Source of the DNA: Mucidula mucida
Taxonomy: Eukaryota; Basidiomycota; Agaricomycetes; Agaricales; Physalacriaceae
DNA length: 64,000 nucleotides
Direction: 5' to 3'
Assembly (NCBI GenBank): GCA_015501055.1
Contig: JADNYV010000013.1
Coordinates: forward strand, 372,001 to 436,000
Shown: positions 12,101 to 21,000 of the stretch, piece after piece
Numbering within the stretch: the stretch's first letter is position 1
Layout: each line of letters starts with the position of its first letter
The notes under the pieces: model-generated
Seen by the model: only the letters and a program-made list of their open reading frames with translations
Told to the model about the DNA's origin: nothing
The model's database searches: none
Made by a program: the position numbers and the translations under genes

Positions 12101-13670
12101 ACGAACAAGCACACCTTCTAGTTTTGATCCAGACTACACTGGAGGTCTGTTATTTGTGCTTTTCTTTACGTCCATTTCTAATGTACTTGAAGATCGACGA
12201 GCAGCGCCGTTCACTGGATTCGAACGGGCTGCGATATCTGATTTCTATGCGATCGTTCTACATCCTCAATCGGCGCGCTTCGTCAAGTCCAATAAGTCCG
12301 GTATCGGGAAACGCGCGACCTAGAGGAACTGGCCGACGAGAGCGACTTCGGTATCGGGATATCATATGGGCCTTTCACAGTGAAAGTCAAGGGTTGCTCA
12401 TGAATGCATCAACGTCCGCGTGTGAGGGGAAGATGACTTGGTCTGATGCGCGCGCGCTTGGAATACCGATTTGGCTTACGTCTTTAGAGCAATTCGTGCG
12501 TCTTTTCCTCAACGTGTATTTTTGTCACTATTCTGACTGTTATGCAGAAATTGCAAGTAGAGAATATCGCACGCAATGAGTTCTTGGTGGACCGTGATCC
12601 TACTACTTGCTCTCTGTTTTACTTTGCGCTCGGGAAGGTGAAATTGGTGCAGAGTCTGTGGAGGCAGGCGGCGTGGCACAAGGAGCAGGGCCTCATGCTC
12701 AAGTTTCTGGCAAACGATTTTACTGGAGATCGTTGGAAGACGGCTGCTCTCAAGAACGCGTATGCTTTGCTTGGAAAACGTCGTTTTGGTGAGTAACTTC
12801 TCTCAGATTTATCGTCGTGTGCTCACTGAGAGGTAGAATACGCTGCTGCGTTTTTTCTGCTCGGACAGTCATTGAAGGACGCTGTGAACGTATGTATCAG
12901 GCAGCTAGGGGACTTTCAGATCGCTATAACCATCGCGCGCGTTGTGGAGCAAAGTAATGAGGGCCCTGTTTTCCTGGATATCTTGAAGAACACAGTGCTT
13001 CCGATAGCCTTCAAGGATGGGAACCGGTGGCTCGCGAGCTGGGCGTTTTGGCTATTACATCGGCGGGATCTAAGTGTGCGAGTGCTTGTGGTGGGTGCAG
13101 GCTTTGTGAATCTTACAACTACTTCTAAAAGTCATGTAGACACCTCTTCAAGAGCTTGTGGGAGCGCTCGATATTCAAGTGAAGGAAATTGGAGAACCGC
13201 ACTATGATGATCCCAGCTTGGCCTTGCTGTTTTCTCAGCTGCGTTCGAAAACGCTGCAAGCGGCGAAAGGCACGAGTGAGATTTCTGGCAAGTCAGAGTT
13301 CAACTTTGTCCTCCAGATTGCGCGGGTGTTCTGCCGGATGGGGTGTCAGGTCCTCGCTCTTGATCTTGTGCGGTCGTGGACGTTCGATGTGCCGCCGCCG
13401 ATTGAACCGAGGAGGGAGGCGCGCCCGACGCGCGTTCCTAGTAGGTACGCGTTGCGACGGCGCTCGTCGATGATGATCGATATGGATATCACGTCGCTTC
13501 CTCCGACCAGGCAGGCGTCGCCTCCGCCGCCGACGATTCGGGAGGAGGACGGGGAGGTGATTAAGAATGAGGGAGACTTTTTGGCGAGGAAGGCGGGCCT
13601 GGGCAATTTGATGAAGTCGGCGAAGCAGGATGTGAAGGTGCCCGAGTTTGATATGGGTGCGTTCTTTTGA
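9102..13670 (+). CDS. RAV1: RAV1/DmX-like protein (RAVE complex, V-ATPase assembly)
   Basis: About fifteen exons with short introns give a protein of roughly 1,200 residues that stays in frame to 13670. The start MLHLQNSYVGAPTTRLHHLV (ATG 9102) is followed by intron 9183-9230 and a beta-propeller-like N-terminal half (LNAASLQLVRVLAFWEAFPS; ATTRSDTNAVTLYSTTSGKQ). The C-terminal half carries hallmarks of the Rav1 C-terminal domain: ILAVGFDHHVDLLCQQRMTY, LLVGAGHQMFLYGQ, DEQRRSLDSNGLRYLISMRS, and a helical-repeat region through FLLGQSLKDAVNVCIRQLGD. In yeast Rav1 with Skp1 and Rav2 reassembles the vacuolar V-ATPase after glucose return. The last ~100 residues are Pro/Arg-rich and look poorly conserved. 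The segment 9648-11366 has a near-identical inverted copy at 15697-17416. Confidence 0.9.
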
Positions 13671-13829
13671 GGGTGGGTGGTTATTTAAAGGGTTGTTGTA
13701 TAGAGGTGATATTGTTTGTAGGGTTGGTAATGCAATTGCGGCTTTTAGCGTAGGCCTGAGTTGCGATTGGTGAGGCTCGTTCCCTTTGAGGCATAAACAG
13801 ACTAACTACTGGACCGGCTTTGGAAAGAT

Positions 13830-13960
13830 TCACATCGATGTACAAAGTGTTCTGATATACAGTGCGGAGGGTGTAATGAATTTCCTGATACCTACTCTAT
13901 GCAAAAACCAAAGAATTGGGCAAAACGGATCCGCCTGTCCTGGACTTTGCGTGGAACTTA
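13830..13960 (-). pseudogene. 3' fragment of unknown gene X
   Basis: About 130 bp align closely to the 3' ends of the X copies at 17520-17650 and 18800-18890. Shared segments include GTTCTGATATACAGTGCGGA, GAATTGGGCAAAACGGATCC and GCCTGTCCTG. Only the end of X is present; homology stops just before the F-box gene begins. It also preserves the uninterrupted sequence TTTCCTGATACCTACTC, the empty-site equivalent of the MITE insertion at 18478-18799. Confidence 0.7.
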
Positions 13961-14003
13961 ACGACACATTCGAAGTAGACGTATAGGATATTCCATCAGA
14001 GCA

Positions 14004-15464
14004 TTACTCCCGCAACGGAGGAGATCTTTGAACCTGCGCTTCTCCGTTTGAGGCTCGCATCACTTTCAACACGCTTGTTTCTTGAGGGCCTCGAATCCGG
14101 AGCGTTTCGAGATGCGGCACCAACTCATCCTCATCAAGGATAGACGTTCCGACATGATCAAGACTAACCATTGTGCGAATTTCTAAATTGCGAACATTGG
14201 GCGTTGAGCGAAGGAAAGCGAAGAGCGAAGAGACATCCTCTTCCGACATGTATATCGACAATTCCCGGATAGATTTGCCTGTGCGAGGTCCGAGCGACCG
14301 TGGAAAGTCCTCCATAGAAGAGTCAGCAAAATGTAGAATCTCAAGGGAGGGCATATCCGTGTGTAGCAGCAGCTCGTCTCTGATCCCTGCACCAACCATT
14401 CCGAGAGTAAGGTAACGAAGAGAGGCATTTTCATAATTCTGCACTAGAGGTTGCACGGTCCATGCCAGCTCATCGCCGCCTGGATGAAGATTGGCATACT
14501 CCAGATGCACCAATTTTCCCAAAAGTTCGTGGAGAGCAGTAACATAGACGCTGGCAAAGTGATCCTGGAACGCCCTCTCAACGCTTCCAGCGAGCTCGAA
14601 ACGAGTGATGAGATTCCATGGCACACGGAAGATATGCCTGAACGCAACGACGTTGTTGACCATGAGCGAACGCAGATGTGGCGCTCTATTCAACATGCAA
14701 CATTGCCCGTAACGGGGCACCATAGGCAACTCCTCTGGCATCGGTGACTGTATATGCAGTCGCACATCCTCCAATGAGCCATATATATCCCAAGGAGCAC
14801 TATAACGCAGTCTGAAGAAAGCGGCTCCCGGTAGAGATAACCCAAGCGACCGCCAGTAATAAGATCCCAGACATGAGAGGCAAAGAATCGCATCATGTTC
14901 AATATCAATGCGTTGTGAGTAAATATTGACGTAGTACCGGCTCTTCTCCTCAGGGAATTTGTTGAGAGAATTGTAGAGAGTCCTATGGGCAGGCTTCTCC
15001 CGATCCAGGTTTACGTTAATGCGGGCCCAGAGGCGTGGCATTGCAAAGACGATGCTTCTCCAGCGAGAAGAGACGCGAGAGAGAAGCCAAGGACCAGCGT
15101 GTAAGTCCCGGATGTCCACAAAATCTCCGGTGGCGAGCTCCTCAAATGTCGGTGACATGGTGTCTTCGATGAAGAGAGTGAAGATTTCCTGAAGGAGCTC
15201 CGAGGGCAGGAGGCGCGCGGGATGGAATGTGTCGATGAGTGCTGCTTCTTGAGCCTTTGCAAGTTCATTGGCTGGTGCGGGTGTAGGCGAATGAAACGCA
15301 TGCAGGAAATGAGAAACGGGCGTCCACTTCATGCTGATACAGTGTTCTTCCTTAGACTCGTTCTTTAAGTAAATCACTGACCTCAGACAATTTGTGCCTG
15401 TTTGTCCCCGTCCCCAGCATTGCCAGTTGACATGAGTCATGGAGAGACCCACGAATCTCGACAT
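14004..15464 (-). CDS. F-box/LRR-like protein
   Basis: This is a single long frame of 486 codons. Around residues 84-135 it has an F-box (ARLLPSELLQEIFTLF ... LLSRVSSRWRSIVFAMPRLW), the module that binds Skp1 and recruits substrates to SCF ubiquitin ligases. The rest has irregular leucine-rich stretches (HLRSLMVNNVVAF, LEYANLHPGG, LEILHFADSSMEDF, NVRNLEIRTMV) of the sort that form the substrate-binding part. F-box proteins of this length are a large lineage-specific family in mushrooms. ATG 15464 gives the longest frame. The internal Met at about 15331 (MKWTPVSHFLHAF) may be the true start, because the upstream part derives from the 3' flank of a GDI copy. Substrate unknown. Confidence 0.72.
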   Translation of the reverse strand: MSRFVGLSMTHVNWQCWGRGQTGTNCLRSVIYLKNESKEEHCISMKWTPVSHFLHAFHSPTPAPANELAKAQEAALIDTFHPARLLPSELLQEIFTLFIEDTMSPTFEELATGDFVDIRDLHAGPWLLSRVSSRWRSIVFAMPRLWARINVNLDREKPAHRTLYNSLNKFPEEKSRYYVNIYSQRIDIEHDAILCLSCLGSYYWRSLGLSLPGAAFFRLRYSAPWDIYGSLEDVRLHIQSPMPEELPMVPRYGQCCMLNRAPHLRSLMVNNVVAFRHIFRVPWNLITRFELAGSVERAFQDHFASVYVTALHELLGKLVHLEYANLHPGGDELAWTVQPLVQNYENASLRYLTLGMVGAGIRDELLLHTDMPSLEILHFADSSMEDFPRSLGPRTGKSIRELSIYMSEEDVSSLFAFLRSTPNVRNLEIRTMVSLDHVGTSILDEDELVPHLETLRIRGPQETSVLKVMRASNGEAQVQRSPPLRE

Positions 15465-15540
15465 TTCTGGACGGATGAAGATGCGAAGAGAAAATGGACA
15501 TTAACGTAAATTCCGCAATGTGTAAACTATGCAACGACAC

Positions 15541-15696
15541 GACTAAGCCTCAACCTCGACATCCCGCTTCTTGAGCACCAAATCCGAGCCAACCACATGC
15601 TTCCACACATCCTGGACGTCCTCGACAACGGTCTCAAAGTGAGACGTTGCGTCGCACGCACGGGTGTCAAAGATGTTGTCGCTGGTTCCAGGATCC
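15541..15696 (-). pseudogene. GDI C-terminal fragment
   Basis: The reverse strand reproduces the last ~50 codons and stop of GDI (the 3962-4115 equivalent) with a handful of substitutions, roughly 96% identical by eye. It continues into the same 3' flank and then the F-box gene, as at the GDI locus. Upstream, at 15696/15697, it is fused to the RAV1 copy, so there is no start and no function is expected. Confidence 0.85.
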
Positions 15697-17416
15697 AAAG
15701 TAAGTCATTCTCTGCTGACATAGTAAATCTACGTGGTGGTCAAAGCCAACCGCCAGGATGGACTGCATATCGGGTGTAGATGTCCAATCTAGGTCACGTA
15801 TAGGTTCACTACATAGCTGATTAGCGGAGCTATCAATCCATACAAATCGCCTACCTGAAGATACCTTGATACTCCATGCCGGATGCGAACTCTGACTCTT
15901 TGGAGTCCCATATTGTAAGTTCGTCTCCTTCTGGAATGGATACGACTGCACATAGAGCAGTTGAATGAGACGCCTCGGAGGAACAGCAGCCAACTTACCC
16001 AATGCCGTCTTTTTTGCAGAGCTACAGCGCGCTGTCTTGATGGATGTTCGCCCTGTCTTCACAGTGCCCGTACATCTCCACGCAGGTTTGCGCTTGCTGT
16101 TGCCATTAACTGCTCCCGAAACCACACTGTCCTCCGGTATCCAGAATGCAAGCTCTCCTGCCTGTGATACACTCAGCAGCACGTCATGTTCAGCCCACGG
16201 ATGATGCAAACCCCACGCCATCGGGTCTACAGGCAGAATGATGGCTGGCCGTTCGACCATCGGAAGTGGTTCACAAACAACCCTCCTATCTCTTCCCTTC
16301 CCCCGTATGTGCGCAACCGACAAGTCATCCGTGATGCCAATGATAGACTCGTGTCCTGGCCCGTCCGGCATCGTGAAGAAGGAAGTCACCTTGGGCAACT
16401 TGACATCACCCAGCATCTGCTTCTCCGTGTCATACTCCTCAAACTCACAGCCTTTGTTTAAAACGATGAGATCGCTCTTTGTCGTTTGCACAAGCTCCAG
16501 ACCATCATCGGTAACCTTCCAAACCTGTCCATTGCCATTCTTTCGGATGATACCAAGACCTTCGCCTTCCGGAGTACGTATGAACCGCTCTATTTCAGAG
16601 TTTTCGTCAGGCATGCGCTTTGGCCCAGTCACGAGGAGCTTCAGACCGTCCTGCTGAGCGTCGAAAAACGCCGCTGGTGAAAGCTCATAAGACGCCAACG
16701 GAGATGACGTGACCAAAGTAACTATCGACTTGTTCGGATGTGGAGAACGTAGAGAAATGAAGGCGCTTCGGGCAAGGTCGACGGCGGGGATTGTTGCAGT
16801 GTAAACTGCTTCAGTAGTGTCGGAGGTTTGCGGTCAACATTAGCTAGTGCTGTTACGACCACAGAACCATCACCGAGTACGCGAAGAAAGAGATCCCAGC
16901 CTTCTTGTTTGATTTCCTGTATCCTTCTTGTTCGAGCATTGTCCTGTTCGGCCGAAATATTATCGAACGCCCGACCGATTACCTCACGGTCCACGACGAA
17001 GACAGTCGATGGGCGAGGGTCTGGGGTGGGAATAGAAGCGGCGAAGAGGTCAATGGAGGCGTGTAGCTGAAGATGTTGAGGGGAGTCGAGCACAGGAAAG
17101 AATACTCGGAGAGTAGAGTCGGATGTTACGGTGTAGAGAATGAGGTTGTCTGAAGAGTGGCGCCAATTAAGGCGGATGACCGGTCGGGGGTGTGGGATTG
17201 CTTGTATTTGCTTGCCCGAAGTGGTTGAGTACAGTGTCACGGCATTGGTGTCGGAGCGCGTAGTTGCAATGTACATGAGGGATGGGGCAAAGCGCACTAG
17301 GGAGGGCGACGAACGAAGTCTGCCAAGATTAGGAAACGACTCAACAGGCCGGATCGACACTTACTGAGCGATCCACTTCTGGGACCATGTCGGTTGATTA
17401 TTGTCGAGGATTAGCG
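15697..17416 (-). pseudogene. Inverted partial copy of RAV1 (first half)
   Basis: The reverse complement matches 9648-11366 almost base for base, introns included. Differences are few: Leu to Ser in the LRSLPSLV segment, Asn to Asp in VVNREVIG, and a lost C near 16741 (CTCCCAC to CTCCAC) that shifts the frame. The copy starts inside the third exon of RAV1, so it lacks the start codon, and it ends in the GDI tail at 15696. It therefore cannot encode RAV1. It may still be transcribed and would be antisense-complementary to RAV1 mRNA; that role is speculation. Confidence 0.9.
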
Positions 17417-17577
17417 TTAATGTGAATGTTGATTTTGGACTTTAAGTATACACTTGCTAATGGTGAGGCTGGTGTTCAGTCAGGCACAAACGAGAACTTT
17501 TCACAGGCTGGGAGAAGATTGACATCAATGTTCTGATATACAGTGCGGAGGGTGTACTGCATTTCCTAATACCTACT

Positions 17578-18099
17578 CTATGCTAACACCAATGAATTGG
17601 GCAAAACGGATCCGCCTGTCCTGAACAGTGCGTGGAACTTTGCCGGGAACGTTGTAGGCCAACAATAATGTGGTGAGATTAGACCGGAGAGATTGTTCAG
17701 TGCATCCATCGTTTTGGGAATAAGGGTGTACACCTGCGGCTGGTGGGACTGGCAAAATGTCAGGTGGGCGATTCGGCGGTTCACCTGGAGCAGGAGGGAG
17801 AGGTTTATGATAGAAATGGGAGGGCTGGGAAGTTCCAATGCGTAAATGGGATCTTGTGCGTCGACTGCCGCTGAATTGAGATAACGTTTCGCGGCCCAGG
17901 ACGCGCTTTGTGCTGTATCAGCCACATGATGATGCAATATTGAGACAAAAACATACTGCTGTTCACGTTCGAACCGCCCAATGGCGACATTGACGCGCAG
18001 GGAATGTATGGACCACAGTATTCTGTGCTCCATGTCAAGGCCCCACTGCGGCGCGTCGTCAGGGTTCGAAGACGGGGCATCAACGTCAACAGCCGCCAT
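17578..18099 (-). pseudogene. Unknown gene X, copy 1 (frameshifted)
   Basis: This aligns with X copy 2 at 18808-19320. The start (MAAVDVDAP...DDAPQWGLDMEH) and the segment SLRVNVAIGRFEREQQY are clear. The downstream pieces YALELPSPPI, PPAAGVHP, MDALNNLSG and LTTLLLAYNVPGKVP fall in different frames, so copy 1 looks broken. An upstream in-frame Met at 18225 exists, but the shared start is near 18099. Function unknown; no domain recognised. Confidence 0.5.
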
Positions 18100-18362
18100 A
18101 ATGTATATAGAGGGGGCGAGAGCTGGATACGACGACGGCGGAGGGAGAGACAGCAAGAAAGGAGGCGCAACGGGACAAAGACGTGATGACTTGAGTTCAA
18201 GCCGGTGTGCGTCGAACATGGACAATGGACACAGTGGACGTCACGTGTCTGTTGGTTTTTTCCGAGAGCGCTCAAGTTCAAGTCTGGTCAAAGGCTCAAG
18301 TTTCAGAGCATAACGAGTATACTTAGCCGGCCATGCAGCCTCGGTACCGGTGGTTTGATGGG

Positions 18363-18457
18363 AGACCTCCTAGGTACGCGTTGCGAAGGCGCTCGTCGAT
18401 GATGATCGATATGGATATAGGCACGCGTCACCTCCGCCGGCCACGATTCGGGAGGGT
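18363..18457 (+). pseudogene. RAV1 3'-end fragment
   Basis: The stretch GGTACGCGTTGCGAAGGCGC through the ATGATGATCGATATGGATAT run and ACGATTCGGGAGG copies part of the last RAV1 exon (13443-13555) with an internal deletion and changes. It is followed directly by the X 3' flank, repeating the RAV1-then-X order seen at 13.4-13.96 kb. Confidence 0.75.
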
Positions 18458-18469
18458 GTGAACACATTT

Positions 18470-18477
18470 CCTGATAC
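18470..18477. repeat. Left target-site duplication of MITE
   Basis: CCTGATAC immediately left of the element; an identical 8-mer lies immediately right of it. Confidence 0.85.
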
Positions 18478-18799
18478 CAAGAGCCGATCCGTTATTCCGC
18501 AACACATCCCTGCTCGCGTGCGTCTCTCGTGCTTCTCACGTTTCGATGACAAAGCATTTCGGCAGGTTGGTCGGACAGGTGTTTGGACAAGGTGTATTTC
18601 GAAGCTACAACTTTTCTGTCTTCGCAAATAGTCTATAAAGGTATAATGTAGAGGTGAATTAAATTCTCGCTACAGACGGCATGGACAACAGTGCCAGAGA
18701 GCTTGTTTGCCTGCAACGCTTTGTCATCGAAACGTGGAAAGCACGCGAGACGCACGCGAGCAGGGATGTGTTGCGGAATAACGGATCGGCTACCTCTTG
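18478..18799. mobile_element. hAT-like foldback MITE, 322 bp
   Basis: The left terminus CAAGAG..CCGATCCGTTATTCCGC is matched by the inverted right terminus (...CGGATCGGCTACCTCTTG). The arms are about 80 bp and almost perfect, including TCGTGCTTCTCACGTTTCGA against TCGAAACGTGGAAAGCACG. They flank about 155 bp of AT-rich non-coding sequence. The element is bordered by an 8-bp direct repeat CCTGATAC (18470-18477 and 18800-18807). The paralogous X 3' ends at 13.89 and 17.57 kb have this motif once and no insert. An 8-bp target duplication and CA-starting ends fit the hAT superfamily. It lacks a transposase and needs one in trans. Confidence 0.88.
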
Positions 18800-18807
18800 C
18801 CTGATAC
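18800..18807. repeat. Right target-site duplication of MITE
   Basis: CCTGATAC immediately right of the element, directly beside the stop codon of X copy 2. Confidence 0.85.
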
Positions 18808-19320
18808 CTACAATCCTGTAACACCGATAAATTGGGCAAAACGGACCCGCCTGGCCCGGACTGAGCGTGGAACTTTGCCGGGAACATTGTAGGCCAATAA
18901 TAATGCGGTGAGATTGGGACCGGATAGATTGTTCAGTGCATCCATCGTGTTTGGAATTAGAGGGTGTACACCTGCGGCAGGTGGGTCTGGCACAATGTCA
19001 GGGGGGCGATTCGGCGGTTCACCTGGAGCAGAAGGGAGAGGTTTGACGATAGGAATGAGAGGGCTGGGAAGTTCCAATGCAAAAATGGTATCCTTGTGCG
19101 GCGACTGCTGTTGAATTGAGTATACGTTTCGCATTCCAGGACGCGCTTTGTGCTGTAAGTGAAATGATGGAGACCAAGCAACATACCGCTTTTCATGTTC
19201 GAGGTCCTCATTGGCGATATTGACGCGCAGGGAGTATATGGACCACAGCATTATGTGCTCCATGTCGAGACCCCACTGTGGCGCGTCGCCTAGGGCTGGA
19301 GGTGGGACAGCAGTGGCCAT
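18808..19320 (-). CDS. Unknown gene X, copy 2
   Basis: This is an open frame of 170 codons starting MATAVPPPALGDAPQWGLDM. It contains LRVNIANEDLEHEKRY, a Pro-rich middle (PPNRPPDIVPDPPAAGVHP) and a C-terminal part NTMDALNNLSGPNLTALLLA. An intron may lie near 19150-19195 (gtatgttgcttgg ... acttacag). It is paralogous to 17578-18099 and to the fragment at 13.83 kb. No known domain was recognised. The MITE sits right after its stop. It is probably a lineage-restricted gene. Confidence 0.45.
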   Translation of the reverse strand: MATAVPPPALGDAPQWGLDMEHIMLWSIYSLRVNIANEDLEHEKRYVAWSPSFHLQHKARPGMRNVYSIQQQSPHKDTIFALELPSPLIPIVKPLPSAPGEPPNRPPDIVPDPPAAGVHPLIPNTMDALNNLSGPNLTALLLAYNVPGKVPRSVRARRVRFAQFIGVTGL

Positions 19321-20040
19321 GGAGTATGTGATGCGGCGATGGTGGGAGGCGAAACACCTCTACCTATTTGGCAATCTCGATGTTTCGCCAAAGTACTCAG
19401 AGAAATATTGGCCGCCTGGTGTCGCTCTGCTCTAAAAGAAACTCTATAAACATTGTCTTTTACGGAAGGCCGAGCATAAATCTGCATTACTCTTACCCAC
19501 TCCTTGCAATTGAGGATGCGACTAAACAACATGAATGCTCCTCAGCTTCCTCTTATTCTCCTTATGCCGGAGAATACGGGGGGGGGAAGATGTGCAATGA
19601 CAGGTAAGCGGCAGCCTTTCCTCGCAAATCTCCTGAACCCAAGCTGGGAATATGCTATACCTGCCCGTTTTTCAGCCTCTCTAGAAGCATTTCAGTTGCC
19701 CCGAGTCTAGTCTTTGTATAAGTTATAACGGCAACAGGCCAATGATACCTTATCGAATAAGCCACTACACAACCTGAAGTCAGTCGGGATGCTGTCTGCA
19801 CGATTAACAAGTTTTTTATTACAACACGAACGAGCAGATAATTCCCCCCACGCGAGTCTTGAGCGATGCATAGATCGAGTATGAATGAATGCGGAGCGAA
19901 TTTCTGTGGTCGCCGGCTATGCAGCGGTACCGACGGTGGGTTTGATGGAAGGCCCTTCATATGGCAAACCCTCGCACCCTGTGGATCGAATGGAATACAA
20001 AACGGCCTATCATGTCCACCCTACTTTTATAAAGCTTTAT

Positions 20041-20217
20041 GTCCCCTTCGGGGTGACATACGAAAAAATTGTGAGTAATCTCAACTTTCGATCAGGAATT
20101 GCCTAATTAAGCGACTACGTCATCAGGGAACGATACAGAGAAGATTAGCATGGCCCCTGCACAAGGATGACACGCTGTTTCAGAGTGGCTGATCCAATGG
20201 ATCACAATATTTATTTT
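20041..20217 (+). ncRNA. U6: U6 spliceosomal snRNA gene, interrupted by an mRNA-type intron
   Basis: The 5' part GTCCCCTTCGGGG forms the U6 5' stem-loop (20041-20070). The 3' part from 20127 contains GGAACGATACAGAGAAGATT, with the invariant ACAGAG box that pairs with the 5' splice site, then AGCATGGCCCCTGC and AAGGATGACACGC (internal stem-loop region). Between them, 20071-20126 is a 56-nt insertion starting GTGAGT and ending TCAG, with a CTAAT branch-like motif. Removing it restores ATT|GGAACGATACAGAG, the conserved continuous sequence. A TTTT tract at 20214-20217 is a likely pol III stop. Mature length would be about 121 nt, a little longer than usual. TTTATAAAG at 20026-20034 is closer to the start than a usual U6 TATA box. 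Confidence 0.9.
20071..20126 (+). other. Spliceosomal intron inside U6 snRNA
   Basis: 56 nt with donor GTGAGT, acceptor TCAG and a CTAAT branch candidate at about 20103. These are the same signals as in the protein-gene introns of this window. It lies 8 nt upstream of the ACAGAG box. Confidence 0.85.
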
Positions 20218-21000
20218 GTTCTGAGCTCAGGAGCAAGCAGAATGAACGAGCGGAAGGTTGGAAGATTGCTTTGAGGCGATGAGACCGTTTGGGAAGAGTG
20301 TGATCGACCGATCACAAAACCAGCTGCTTAATCCTGCGCCCCCAGTGACCTGCGTACCAAGCGTGGTTTCGATACCATTACCATCATATTCGCCTCCTGA
20401 GTCCTTACAGCTCCTCAAGACCAGCTACAGGGCGTATGCATATAACAAAAATGTGGTCGCGATTCTTCGACATAACAGCAGACGCGTTCACGAATACTCG
20501 CGCAAATCTGGGAAACATAGGTGCTTCGCCGAATCTGACTTTGTATACGGCTTCCGTCTATCTCTAGCGCAGAATGCGAGGTGAACATCTAGCAGACATA
20601 TCCTTTCGAGGGCCAATATTGAGCCAGTGCACTAGATCATTCAAACTGACTTGACGCGCTTTAACAGGTTGCTTCACAACATGAGCCACTCATCGTTCTT
20701 TTCCTATGTTGGCAGTTTCTGGCTCTTTGACCAGGCAATGGCCCAAGGCCCTTCCCAACTAGGCTATCAGCTCTGTTGAGTGGCGAGCCAGTTTATTTGG
20801 TCGAGCCAAACTGAAAAACACCTTCTATAAGCAGAGATTCGAAAACCAATTGAACTTTTGAGCGTAGGTTGGGCGGTCGCATATAAAGGTCGGCTGGTTT
20901 GCTATGTTTTCCCCCAGCTTTCTGCGACGCCATCGACGCTTATCTCGAGTCCGTCCTCCGCCCTAGCATACTATCCCCACTCTCAACATACTATTCTGCA
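20218..21000. other. Intergenic region
   Basis: A 108-codon frame at 20258-20584 has no recognisable domain and no homologue in the window, so it is not called. The rest holds no gene I can support. The stretch before 21001 (CATATAAAGGTCGG at 20880) could be the promoter of the next gene. Confidence 0.5.

Noticed and set aside
15961..17367. Plus-strand frames opposite the RAV1 copy
   Set aside because: They exactly repeat the antisense shadows of RAV1 at 9.7-11.1 kb and have no independent features.
20026..20034. TTTATAAAG as the U6 TATA box
   Set aside because: It is only 7-15 bp before the aligned RNA start, too close for a normal U6 TATA box, so it was not listed as a promoter.
20258..20584. 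108-codon frame downstream of U6
   Set aside because: No family features, no splice partners and no upstream promoter distinct from U6; likely chance.
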